A stretch of DNA of 64,000 nucleotides. Source: Pseudarthrobacter sulfonivorans. GTDB taxonomy: Bacteria > Actinomycetota > Actinomycetes > Actinomycetales > Micrococcaceae. The stretch is from positions 124,001 to 188,000 of the forward strand of contig NZ_JACXBW010000008.1 in NCBI RefSeq assembly GCF_014712225.1, written 5' to 3'. Within the stretch, counting starts at the first letter, position 1. Each line of letters starts with the position of its first letter. Position numbers and translations under genes: made by a program. The notes beneath the pieces were generated by a model, which worked only from the letters and a program-made list of their open reading frames with translations, was not told the DNA's origin and did no database searches. Below, piece after piece: positions 53,488 to 61,312 of this stretch.

Positions 53488-54635
53488 AGGGACTTCCTCT
53501 CTCGCGCCGGAACAAGGATCTGCTCTTCCTGGAGTCTGGTGGACGCGTTCGACCCATCGGGACTGGAGTTGCCTCCGGGCGCGCCTCCGGCGTTGCTGCG
53601 CGGGTTGGTTCCGGCGTTACTGCCAGAGCCGCTGTCAGAGTCGCTGCCAGCCGGGCGCCTGCCGCCCGCGCGCCGGGGCCGCAGCTCCGCAAGCACGGCG
53701 TCCCAGTCAGCCAGGAACCTGCCCAGGTTGTAGCGTGCCAGGGCCGCCTCCCGGGCGGCGACGCCCCGCCGTCGGGCTTCTTCCGGGTTGGCGAGGAGGC
53801 GTTCGGCAGCGTGGAGGAGCTCCCCGACATCGGCGGACACTGCGCCTGCCTCGGGCGGGACCGCTCGGGGTGCTTCGGTGGTGGCCAGGGCGAGGACCGG
53901 CATGCCCAGGTGCATCGCCTCCAGGAGGGACAGGCCCAGGGATGTCCAGCGCATGGGGTGGACGTAAACCCGGCAGCGGGCCAGTTCGCGGTGGAGTTCC
54001 CTGGGCTTGAGGTCACCGCGGAGATGGAGCGGGGAGTTTTCGAACCCGGCGGCGGCCGCCAGGCCTTCAGTCTTCATCCCGAACACATGGACCGGCGCTA
54101 CGGCAGCGAACGCAGGCAACAGGTCTGTCCCGGTCACCCGGCCGCGGCGCACGGGCTCGTTGACCACCACGGCCAGTTCCGGCAGTTCGCCGGTGTAAAG
54201 CTGGCCGGGGTCCGGGATGCCGTGTTCCACCACCAGCGCCGGGGCCCACCCGGTGTCCCAGGCGAGTTTGTTGAAGTGCGTCACGTGCACCACCGGAATG
54301 GTGTCCTGATCGGCCAACGGATGGCGGCTGAAGGGGAAATTCGCCTTGGGCGTGTTGTGTTCCACGAACACCGCCGGCAGGTCAACGCCCGGACGCCGGC
54401 CAAGACGGGCGGCCACCTCGTCGATTTCCTCCGGCCGCTGAAGCACTACGGCGTCGATCGCGTCGCCGTCGAGATCCGCCAGCGTCACCTCCCGGACGGA
54501 GTCCGGCCAGTCGCGGCCCGCGCGGCCCAGGCCCCAAGGGCCGCCCTCCGGAAGTACGGGCAGGAGGTATTCGTGGCTGCCGCGGACGAAGGCGTCGGTC
54601 CACGATCCGTGGACATGCCATAACAGGATTCTCAT
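53484..54635 (-). CDS. Glycosyltransferase (GT-B fold, GT1/GT4-like)
   Basis: 383 residues. The N-terminus MRILLWHVHGSWTDAFVRGS is followed by LPAVFVEHNTPKANFP. The C-terminal half has VYVHPMRWTSLGLSLLEAMH with LGMPVLALATTEAPRAVPPE, the donor-binding loop of GT4-like enzymes. The last ~55 residues are Ser/Asn/Gly-rich low complexity, probably dispensable. ATG 54635 has AAAGGA 9 bases upstream and overlaps the preceding GT9 stop by 4 bases. Probably builds the same glycan as its neighbours. Confidence 0.85.
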   Translation of the reverse strand: MRILLWHVHGSWTDAFVRGSHEYLLPVLPEGGPWGLGRAGRDWPDSVREVTLADLDGDAIDAVVLQRPEEIDEVAARLGRRPGVDLPAVFVEHNTPKANFPFSRHPLADQDTIPVVHVTHFNKLAWDTGWAPALVVEHGIPDPGQLYTGELPELAVVVNEPVRRGRVTGTDLLPAFAAVAPVHVFGMKTEGLAAAAGFENSPLHLRGDLKPRELHRELARCRVYVHPMRWTSLGLSLLEAMHLGMPVLALATTEAPRAVPPEAGAVSADVGELLHAAERLLANPEEARRRGVAAREAALARYNLGRFLADWDAVLAELRPRRAGGRRPAGSDSDSGSGSNAGTNPRSNAGGAPGGNSSPDGSNASTRLQEEQILVPARERKSL

Positions 54636-55732
54636 GAAGGGCGGTCCTTTCTGCGCGTGCTGAGCCGGGTGCTTGCGTGTGTGCTGAGCGAGGCCACGCC
54701 ACCGATCAGGCGTTCCACGGCCTGCATCACATCTTCCGGCGACACCGAATCCAGGCAGGGGTGCCCGGGGACGGGACAGGTCCTCGCCCGCGTCAGGCGG
54801 CAGGCCGCATTCTGGTCGCCCAGCAGTTCCAGGGGGACGCCGTACGGTGCCCAGCGCACGGCAGGGACCACCGGGGAGAACAGGCAAACCACCGGCGTTC
54901 CCACGGCTGCGGCCAGGTGGGCCGGTCCCGTGTTGCCGGTCACCACCGCGTCCGCCCCGGCCAGGACCCCGGCCAGGGTGCGAAGGTCCGTGCGACCGCC
55001 AAGGTCTTTTGCCGACGGTCCTGCCACAGTGGCGGTCAGGGACGTCTCGGCCGGGCCGCCGGTCACCACCACGTGATGTCCCGCTCCCGCCAGGAGTTCG
55101 ACGGCGGCGGCGTGATGGAGCGGCGGCCACGCCCTGGCGGGTACGGCTGCTCCGGGGTGGACCACGATGTACGGTCCTTCCCCCACCAGTTCCTTTACTT
55201 CCGGAACAGAATGCACCCGGAGTTTTCCGTCGTCTCCGCGGGGCAGCGTGAACCCTGCTGCCCGGGCAATACCCAGCGCCCGTTCCGCCTCGGGCTGGTC
55301 CTCCGGAATGTCCTCCCCCGGCCTGAGCCGAACGTCCAGCAGGGAGCCCGCATAGTCGGTTGAGGCGCCGCTGATCCGTTGCACGCCAGCCAGCCGCAGC
55401 AGCAGTGCCAGGGGCAGCGGGGACTGATGAAAGGAGGTTAGGATGACGGCTTCCGTGATCCTGGAGTTCCGCACGTAGTCGATCAGCCGGTTGGCATGCG
55501 GTCCCGTCATCTGCGGCGCGGGGTTCATGATCCAGGGACTGTCCCAGCTGTAGACCTCCACCACACCGGGCAGCATCGACGCGGCCGCTTCACCCTCCCG
55601 GCCGCAGAGCATCACCACGTAATTGGGCTGGCTCCCGTCCGGCTGCCGGCCGTTGGCCACAGCACGCACAGCCGGACCGGCCAGCAGGACATCGCCCAGG
55701 CTGTCCATACGGGCCACCAGCACGCGGCCCAT
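54632..55732 (-). CDS. Glycosyltransferase family 9 (heptosyltransferase-like), copy 2
   Basis: 366 residues. RVLVARMDSLGDVLLAGPAV is the N-terminal GT9 signature, YIVVHPGAAVPARAWPPLHH the acceptor/donor hinge and ADAVVTGNTGPAHLAAAVGT the donor site. It starts by a TGATG overlap with the GmhB gene, so the two are coupled. A C-terminal Cys pair (ACRLTRARTCPVPGHPC) resembles the one in copy 1. Presumed heptosyl or related sugar transfer in the cytoplasm. Confidence 0.9.
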   Translation of the reverse strand: MGRVLVARMDSLGDVLLAGPAVRAVANGRQPDGSQPNYVVMLCGREGEAAASMLPGVVEVYSWDSPWIMNPAPQMTGPHANRLIDYVRNSRITEAVILTSFHQSPLPLALLLRLAGVQRISGASTDYAGSLLDVRLRPGEDIPEDQPEAERALGIARAAGFTLPRGDDGKLRVHSVPEVKELVGEGPYIVVHPGAAVPARAWPPLHHAAAVELLAGAGHHVVVTGGPAETSLTATVAGPSAKDLGGRTDLRTLAGVLAGADAVVTGNTGPAHLAAAVGTPVVCLFSPVVPAVRWAPYGVPLELLGDQNAACRLTRARTCPVPGHPCLDSVSPEDVMQAVERLIGGVASLSTHASTRLSTRRKDRPS

Positions 55733-56268
55733 CAGGCATCCCCCAGCAACAGGTCAACTGCCCCGGCCAAGTCCCGGGCCACCAGCTTTGCTTCTGTGAT
55801 TTCCTCGGACCGCGTGACCGGAGTGGGCACCAGGACTCCCTTCGCTCCTGCGGCCTCGGCCGCCCGGACGTCGCTGCCGATGTCGCCAATCAGCGCTGCC
55901 TCAAACGGGTGGATGCCCAGGCGCCGGCAGGCGCTGTGCACCATGCCGGGAGCCGGTTTCCGGCACGCGCAGCCGTCGGTATCCCCGTGCGGGCACACCT
56001 CCCACACGTCAAAGGGGCCCAGGAGCTCCTCCACCCTGGCGTTGACGCTGGCCACTTCCGCCTCGGTAAGGATCCCCCGGGCCACGCCCGACTGATTGCT
56101 GAGCACTCCTACCGCGAGGCCCCGCTTCCGGAGTGAATCAAGGACGCCTTTGGCTCCCGGCATGGCCCGGACCAGGCCGGGGTCGCTGTTGTAGGGCACA
56201 TCAACCACCAGGGTTCCATCCCGGTCGAACAGGACAGCCCTGAGCTGCGGTGTTTCGGAGCTTCCCAT
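55732..56268 (-). CDS. gmhB: Heptose 1,7-bisphosphate 7-phosphatase (GmhB, HAD family)
   Basis: 178 residues, HAD-IIIA phosphatase. LFDRDGTLVVDVPYNSDP carries the nucleophile Asp of DxDGT; SNQSGVARG is motif II; CPHGDTDGCACRKPAPGM is the zinc-binding Cys/His loop typical of GmhB and of histidinol phosphatase; LIGDIGSDVRAAEAAG is the acidic motif. It removes the 7-phosphate from D-glycero-D-manno-heptose 1,7-bisphosphate. ATG 56268 is taken from the domain start. First gene of a six-gene operon that also holds GmhA and HldE. Divergent from GT9 copy 3. Confidence 0.92.
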   Translation of the reverse strand: MGSSETPQLRAVLFDRDGTLVVDVPYNSDPGLVRAMPGAKGVLDSLRKRGLAVGVLSNQSGVARGILTEAEVASVNARVEELLGPFDVWEVCPHGDTDGCACRKPAPGMVHSACRRLGIHPFEAALIGDIGSDVRAAEAAGAKGVLVPTPVTRSEEITEAKLVARDLAGAVDLLLGDA

Positions 56269-56394
56269 ACGGACGTAGTTCCCCGGCAGGGCGGTCCCTA
56301 AACAAGCCGCCTGGCATTTACCCGGAATACAATCCTCAGAAGTACCCCGATCGGCGGGGCCGCAGTCAGTGACGCTCGAAGGGAAGGCAGCGTG

Positions 56395-57348
56395 ATGGCG
56401 TGTCAGAACGAGGAACGGGACGGTGCCCGGCCTCAGCTCCTGGTGCTCCGCGCGCTGGGCCTCGGCGATCTCCTGGCCGCCGTTCCCGCCCTGCATGCCC
56501 TGCGAAGAGCGTTTCCACAGCATCGCCTGCTCTACGCGTCCCCTGAATGGCTGGCCGATGCCGTTGAGCTGGTGGGCGGCTATGAACTGCTGCCCGTCCG
56601 CGGACTGGACGAGCCCCTTCCCATTCCGCAGGGTGCGGTGGACATCGCCGTCAACCTGCACGGCAAAGGTCCGCAAAGCACAACCCTGCTCCAGGCAGCC
56701 GGGCCCCGGGTCACTATGGCGCACCGCGGCGGCGGAGCCGACGGGCCCGAGTGGGTGGAAGACCTCAATGAGCGTTCGCGCTGGACGCGCCTTCTGCAGT
56801 GGCACCGGATCGACGCCGACCCCCACGATGTTGCATTGCGCATTCCCGCTGTCGCCGCGCAGCTTCCTGATGCAACCGTGATCCATGTGGGCGCCGCATT
56901 TGCGAGCAGGCTTTGGCCGGCCGAGCGTTTTGCCGGGGTGGCCCGGCGGCTGGCGGAAAGCGGCCACCGGGTGGTTTTCACCGGAAGCGCCCAGGAACGG
57001 CAGCGCGCACAGGAAATCTGCCGGCAGGCCGGACTGCCCGGCAGCGCCGTGCTGGCCGGCAGCCTGCAGCTTCGGGAGTTTGCGGCCTGCATCGCGGCCG
57101 CGAGGCTGGTCATCTCTGCGGACACCGGGGCAGCACATCTCGCCTCCGCGTACGCCCGGCCATCCATCGTGCTGTTCGGACCGGTGGGTCCACGGCGCTG
57201 GGGACCGCCTCCCGGCCCTCACGTGGCGTTGACGCGGGAGGATCTGCGCCGTGGTGACCCGTTCGCGGACAGCCCCGACCCGGCCCTGCTGGGCGTGACG
57301 GTGGACGATGTGCTCCGGGCCGCGGCCGAGCTGGCACCTGCGCCATGA
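56395..57348 (+). CDS. Glycosyltransferase family 9 (heptosyltransferase-like), copy 3
   Basis: 317 residues. LLVLRALGLGDLLAAVPALH is the N-terminal GT9 motif; VIHVGAAFASRLWPAERFAG and ISADTGAAHLASAYARPSIV form the donor side. ATG 56395 is preferred over GTG 56392 because GGGAAGG lies 7 bases upstream. The gene's last 130 bases overlap the 3' end of the convergent sigma-factor gene. Divergent from GmhB. Presumed sugar transfer as for copies 1 and 2. Confidence 0.88.
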   Translation: MACQNEERDGARPQLLVLRALGLGDLLAAVPALHALRRAFPQHRLLYASPEWLADAVELVGGYELLPVRGLDEPLPIPQGAVDIAVNLHGKGPQSTTLLQAAGPRVTMAHRGGGADGPEWVEDLNERSRWTRLLQWHRIDADPHDVALRIPAVAAQLPDATVIHVGAAFASRLWPAERFAGVARRLAESGHRVVFTGSAQERQRAQEICRQAGLPGSAVLAGSLQLREFAACIAAARLVISADTGAAHLASAYARPSIVLFGPVGPRRWGPPPGPHVALTREDLRRGDPFADSPDPALLGVTVDDVLRAAAELAPAP

Positions 57349-58229
57349 CCGCTGTCCAAAGGCTGGCTGCTGTCCAGGAGCCGGCGCTGCAGGTCCACCA
57401 GGACGCGCGCCAGGCGCCGCGAAACCTGCATCTGCGTCATGCCGAGCCGTTTGCCGAGTTCCACCTGCGTCTCCTCGCAGAAGTACCGGCGGTACAACAG
57501 CTCCCGGTCTGCAGCGTCCAGGTCTTGCATGGCCTCGCGGAGGCAGGAGAGCTCCTCCAGCCGGTCAAGGGGCATGTCGGCGCACGCAAGCACCTCTGAC
57601 GCGGGTAGCGCCCCACCGTGGGGAGGGACGGCGTCGAGCGAGTCAGGGTGGAGGCTGCTGGAAGCGTTGATCGCCTCCCGCACGTCACCGGCTTCCACGT
57701 CCAGATGCCGGGCAAGTTCGGAGACAGTGGGATTACGCCCCAAGGACTGCGCCAGCTCGGGCTCCGCGCGGAAAAGCCTCGAGCGCAGATCCTGGATGTG
57801 CCGCGGCGGCCGGACCATCCAACTGCGGTCCCGCAGGTACCTTTTCAGTTCGCCGGTGATGGTGGGAGCGGCGTACGCGGGAAAACTTTCACCTTTGCTC
57901 CGGTCGAAGCCCTTCGCAGCCTTCACGAGGCCGAGGTAAGCCACCTGGTTGAGGTCCGCCCGTTCCCTGCCGCGGGCCTCGAACCGGGCGGCGAGCGCTT
58001 CGGCAAGATCCAGATAATCCAGGACCAGCCCGTTCTCAAACGCTTCCCGGAGCCTTCCCCCTTTGGCAGTTGGCGGTCCGGGCGCGCCCTCAGGCGTCTG
58101 CGGCCAGGGCTGCCCCGGCACCTGCTGAAGAGGCGGGGGCAGCTCAGATGGCTCATCGCGGGAAAGAGCCGGGGGCGATAAGGGGTATGGAGCAGTATCT
58201 CGGGCAAGCGCAACGAGGAGTTCGGGCAT
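57219..58229 (-). CDS. SigB/SigF-type RNA polymerase sigma factor
   Basis: 336 residues, sigma-70 group 3 (stress type). Region 2 contains LNQVAYLGLVKAAKGFDRSK and PTITGELKRYLRDRSWMVRP; region 3 contains FRAEPELAQSLGRNPTVSEL; region 4 contains QVELGKRLGMTQMQVSRRLA with the helix-turn-helix. ATG 58229 has GGAGG 9 bases upstream. An N-terminal Pro-rich extension of about 60 residues precedes region 2. The last ~45 residues are Ser/Ala-rich, lie in antisense to the GT9 gene and have no domain character. No anti-sigma gene is adjacent. GNNT-N15-GGGTAC promoters nearby (48020, 59057) fit its class. Confidence 0.92.
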   Translation of the reverse strand: MPELLVALARDTAPYPLSPPALSRDEPSELPPPLQQVPGQPWPQTPEGAPGPPTAKGGRLREAFENGLVLDYLDLAEALAARFEARGRERADLNQVAYLGLVKAAKGFDRSKGESFPAYAAPTITGELKRYLRDRSWMVRPPRHIQDLRSRLFRAEPELAQSLGRNPTVSELARHLDVEAGDVREAINASSSLHPDSLDAVPPHGGALPASEVLACADMPLDRLEELSCLREAMQDLDAADRELLYRRYFCEETQVELGKRLGMTQMQVSRRLARVLVDLQRRLLDSSQPLDSGHGAGASSAAARSTSSTVTPSRAGSGLSANGSPRRRSSRVNAT

Positions 58230-58289
58230 TGTCAGCGTCCTCCGGGTGGTGGTCCGAAAGCCTGTGGCAAGACTTAGAAGTAGGAAATC

Positions 58290-58303
58290 ATAAGCCTGCT
58301 TAT
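58290..58303. promoter_or_regulatory. ATAAGC-CT-GCTTAT palindrome upstream of sigma-factor gene
   Basis: Perfect 6-base inverted repeat in an unusually AT-rich stretch, 61 bases upstream of the sigma-factor start. Candidate operator or part of its promoter. Confidence 0.45.
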
Positions 58304-58401
58304 AAAACAATGCCTCAGCGAGCCTCCCGGCGGGCGACTGGCCGGCGAACCCGCCAGCCGCCCTGCGGGGACCGGAAAATGCTGCTGACTAATTCAGGAG
58401 A

Positions 58402-58974
58402 TTAGATTCCGGAACGCGGCGCGTCGCCCTCGGTACGTTCGCGGCGCCGCCGAAGCTCCTCAGCCTGGACGCGTTCGTCGCCTTCTACCCGCCGGGCGCC
58501 GTCTGCGGAATTTTCGGCGTGAGGTTCAGCCTGTCGAGTCCCGCTGCCGGCCTCGTCAGGCACTTCCCTGCGGGCATCCGCCTGCGCATCGCGGCCCATT
58601 CCCCGGCCCCGGCCCGTATGGTCATCCTCGTGAACATCGGGGTCAATTGCGTTGGCCTTTTCGGTATGCCTGGCCACATCTTCCCGGAGGGAACGTGCAT
58701 CGCCGGATTTCTGCTCGGCTTCCTGCTTCAGCCGCGCCGCCTCAACCTGGGCCTGTTCCGCGTCAGCGCGGGCACGGCTGGCCCGGGCCTCCTTCTCACG
58801 GGCGTCGAGCTCCACCGCCTCGGCCTTCCGGCGGATTTCAGCGGCTTTTTCGCGGTTTGCCTCGTCCCGCTTCTGCTCCATTGCCCGACGTCGACGGCCC
58901 GTCATCAGGAACACGACGAGAAGGACCACGACAACAACGCCAATGACAACCCAAATCCAGGGTGCGATGTCCAA
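58402..58974 (-). CDS. Single-pass membrane protein with long charged coiled coil
   Basis: 190 residues. TTG 58974 is chosen because GAGGTGGG lies just upstream and the protein then begins MDIAPWIW. One membrane helix (about 5-24) is followed by a basic stop-transfer (GRRRRAMEQKRDEANREKAA), a highly charged coiled coil to about residue 100, and an acidic, repeat-free tail. Located in the stress-envelope cluster beside the sigma factor. Function unknown; a membrane-surface scaffold is possible. Confidence 0.75.
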   Translation of the reverse strand: MDIAPWIWVVIGVVVVVLLVVFLMTGRRRRAMEQKRDEANREKAAEIRRKAEAVELDAREKEARASRARADAEQAQVEAARLKQEAEQKSGDARSLREDVARHTEKANAIDPDVHEDDHTGRGRGMGRDAQADARREVPDEAGSGTRQAEPHAENSADGARRVEGDERVQAEELRRRRERTEGDAPRSGI

Positions 58975-59056
58975 GCTACCCACCTCTTTCCAATTGCTTC
59001 GACCGGGCCGCACCACCGGAGTTGCCGGCGCCTCGGACCCGCTGATTCTGTTACTC

Positions 59057-59081
59057 GTTTGAAAATAACCAGCAAGGGTAC
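59057..59081 (+). promoter_or_regulatory. SigB/SigF-type promoter of the stress-envelope operon
   Basis: GTTT (59057-59060), 15-base spacer, GGGTAC (59076-59081), in an AT-rich spacer. Matches the sigma-B/sigma-F consensus closely and stands 93 bases upstream of the first gene of the operon. Confidence 0.72.
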
Positions 59082-59174
59082 TTATGTTCTATTAGTAACC
59101 ATGCTTACTATTTTACGGCCAGCATGGCTGGTTCTTGATCAGCAACCGGCCTTCTTTGGAAAGAGAGAGCGAAG

Positions 59175-60182
59175 ATGACAGAGAACCAACGGCCCGAGGA
59201 CCCGGCGTTTACGGCGTCTCCCGGCCTTTCCGGCTCTACAGAGGAATCCAGCTTGACCGCAGAACGCAGCGCCAGCACGTTTCCCGCCACTGCCACAACA
59301 GGCGCATTTTCGACGCCGCCCACAACCACACCGCCCGCAACGACTCCGCAGAAGGACGGGGGCCCCGGCGGGTCACGCACCGACGCTGTCAAGGGCGAGG
59401 CGGCGGACGTTGCCCGGACCGCGGCGGACTCGGCCCAAAGCGTGGCTGAAACCGCCAAGACGGAAGCGGCCAATGTCGCCTCCGAGGCGAAGGCTAACGC
59501 GAAGGATCTGTTCTACCAGGCCCGCAGCGACCTCACTGACCAGGCCGGCGCGCAGCAGCAAAAGGTAGCCAACGGCCTCCGCTCAGTTTCCGACGAACTG
59601 CACGCCATGGCGCGGGCCTCGGACCAGCCCGGAGTGGCTTCGGATCTTGTGCGCCAGGCCGCAGAGCGTTCCTCCTCCGTTGCCGCTTGGCTGGACGGCC
59701 GGGATCCCGGGTCCCTGCTGAACGAAGTCAAGAACTTCGCGCGGCAGCGCCCCGGAACGTTCCTCCTCCTTGCCGCCGGTGCCGGAGTCCTCGCCGGACG
59801 GCTGGGCCGCAGCCTGCAGGCCGGTGCGCCGGAGTCGGCAACGGGCAGGTCCGGCGGTCAGTACGACGCCACCGGGACACACGGCGCCGGCCCTGGCGGC
59901 TACACGCCGTCAGCTGGCGGCACAGTCCCGCCGCCGCCGGTCGGACTGCCCGGTCCGGCCACTACGACGGCGGGGTTCGACGGCGGCGCACCGGGAAGCA
60001 GCTACGGTGACCTGCCGCGTCCCGCCAGTCCCCTGGACAGCCCCCAGCTCGCGGAGGAGCCGTGGTCGGGCAGCCGGCTGGCGGACGATCCCCTGGGTGA
60101 CCGGGAGCTCGCCGATGATCCGCTGGCCACCGACCCCCTGACCCGGGACCGCTCCGCGGACGGCCAGACTGGCAGGCTGTGA
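59175..60182 (+). CDS. Stress-cluster protein, apolipophorin-like helical with membrane segment
   Basis: 335 residues. A Thr/Pro-rich N-terminus (1-75) is followed by an Ala-rich amphipathic helical region (AADVARTAADSAQSVAETAK onwards, about 75-150) resembling LEA-like stress proteins. One hydrophobic helix near 195-210 (FLLLAAGAGVLAGRLG) and a long Gly/Pro/Asp-rich tail follow. ATG 59175 is preceded by GAAAGAGAGCGAAG. Its stop overlaps the next start by one base (TGATG). Behind a SigB-type promoter; likely general-stress protein of the envelope. No defined activity. Confidence 0.75.
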   Translation: MTENQRPEDPAFTASPGLSGSTEESSLTAERSASTFPATATTGAFSTPPTTTPPATTPQKDGGPGGSRTDAVKGEAADVARTAADSAQSVAETAKTEAANVASEAKANAKDLFYQARSDLTDQAGAQQQKVANGLRSVSDELHAMARASDQPGVASDLVRQAAERSSSVAAWLDGRDPGSLLNEVKNFARQRPGTFLLLAAGAGVLAGRLGRSLQAGAPESATGRSGGQYDATGTHGAGPGGYTPSAGGTVPPPPVGLPGPATTTAGFDGGAPGSSYGDLPRPASPLDSPQLAEEPWSGSRLADDPLGDRELADDPLATDPLTRDRSADGQTGRL

Positions 60183-60613
60183 TGAGTAGCCAGATTCCGG
60201 AGCCTCCCGCGTCGGCGGCGCACGTGAAGGCGGATAACACCTCGCTGGGTGATCTGCTCGGTGAGGTCACCCGTGACCTGTCCACCCTGATGCGCCAGGA
60301 AGTCGAACTCGCCAAGGCCGAACTGAAAGAGTCAGCCGGCAAGGCAGGCAAGGGCGGCGGCATGCTCGCCGGCGCCGGCGTCGCCGGACACTTCGTCCTG
60401 CTGTTCCTCTCCATCGCCCTCTGGTACGCCCTGGGCGAGCTGATGGGACTGGGCTGGTCCGCCGTCGTCGTCGCCCTGATCTGGGGCATCATCGCCGCCG
60501 TGCTGGCCACCATCGGCCGCAAGGAACTCAAAGCGGTCAGGGGCCTGCCCCAGACCACGCAAACACTCTCAGAAATCCCCCCAACCCTGAAACCCGGTGA
60601 GGTAAAACGATGA
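60182..60613 (+). CDS. Phage-holin-family (actinobacterial holin-X) membrane protein
   Basis: 143 residues. An amphipathic N-terminal part (LSTLMRQEVELAKAELKESA) is followed by a Gly-rich turn and two membrane helices (AGVAGHFVLLFLSIALWYAL and WSAVVVALIWGIIAAVLATI) with a short loop. Matches the chromosomal holin-X family common in actinobacteria, which is not evidence of a prophage. It is coupled to both neighbours: TGATG at its start and a 4-base overlap at 60610-60613. Confidence 0.9.
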   Translation: MSSQIPEPPASAAHVKADNTSLGDLLGEVTRDLSTLMRQEVELAKAELKESAGKAGKGGGMLAGAGVAGHFVLLFLSIALWYALGELMGLGWSAVVVALIWGIIAAVLATIGRKELKAVRGLPQTTQTLSEIPPTLKPGEVKR

Positions 60614-61218
60614 GCGACAACCCGGACGCAATCCGTTCAGACATTGAAGCAACCCGCGCCCGCCTGGGCACCAACGTTGACGCCGTGGCCGACAAAGTCA
60701 CCCCGTCCAACATCGTCCACCGCCAGACCGACAAAGTGAAGGACGCGGTGTTCGGAGTGAAGGAGAAAGTCATGGGCACAGCAGAGGACCTGACCACCCG
60801 CGCCCACACCGGCGTGCACCACGGCACCGACAGCGCCGGGAACGCCCTGCACGACGCCGGCGCCGCGATCGGCGACGCCCCGCACCAGGTCAAAGCCAAA
60901 ACCCAGGGCAGCCCCCTGGCCGCAGGCCTGATCGCGTTCGGCGCCGGGCTGCTGCTCTCGGCCCTGATCCCCGCCAGCGAAAAGGAACGCGAGGCAGCCG
61001 ACGCGCTCAAAACCGCCGCCGAACCCATGACCACCCAGCTGACCGAGGCCGCCAAAGACATGGCCGAAGGCCTCAAGGAACCAGCCCGCGAAGCCATGGA
61101 AAACGTCAAGGCCACCGCCACCGACGCCGCCGAAAACGTCAAAGCCGAAGGCCAGGTAGCAGCAGCCGACGTCAAAGACCGCGCCACCGACGCCAAGGAC
61201 AACGTCCAAAACACGTGA
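60610..61218 (+). CDS. DUF3618-domain protein
   Basis: 202 residues. PDAIRSDIEATRARLGTNVD is the DUF3618 N-terminal motif. A long Ala-rich amphipathic part follows, with one hydrophobic segment (LAAGLIAFGAGLLLSALIP, near 100-118), and a C-terminal helical repeat (ATATDAAENVKAEGQVAAAD). It resembles LEA-like stress proteins. Overlaps the holin-family gene by 4 bases. Common third member of this actinobacterial envelope-stress trio; biochemical role unknown. Confidence 0.88.
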   Translation: MSDNPDAIRSDIEATRARLGTNVDAVADKVTPSNIVHRQTDKVKDAVFGVKEKVMGTAEDLTTRAHTGVHHGTDSAGNALHDAGAAIGDAPHQVKAKTQGSPLAAGLIAFGAGLLLSALIPASEKEREAADALKTAAEPMTTQLTEAAKDMAEGLKEPAREAMENVKATATDAAENVKAEGQVAAADVKDRATDAKDNVQNT

Positions 61219-61252
61219 CCGGCGCTAATACCCCGTGTGCAGCAATACCAGT

Positions 61253-61286
61253 CAGGCCGGTCCCCCTTTCCGGGAGGGCCGGCCTG
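61253..61286 (+). terminator. GC hairpin between DUF3618 and YihY genes
   Basis: CAGGCCGG and CCGGCCTG form an 8-base stem with a GC-rich interior (CCCC..GGGG part-pairs) but no U-tract. It lies 27 bases before the YihY start. Could be a partial terminator or a processing element within one transcript. Confidence 0.45.
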
Positions 61287-61312
61287 TCCATTAACAACCG
61301 AGAGGACACCTC

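Noticed and set aside
60182..60613. Prophage remnant indicated by a holin-family gene
   Set aside because: No other phage gene is present, and this holin-X type is a normal chromosomal gene beside DUF3618 and YihY in actinobacteria.
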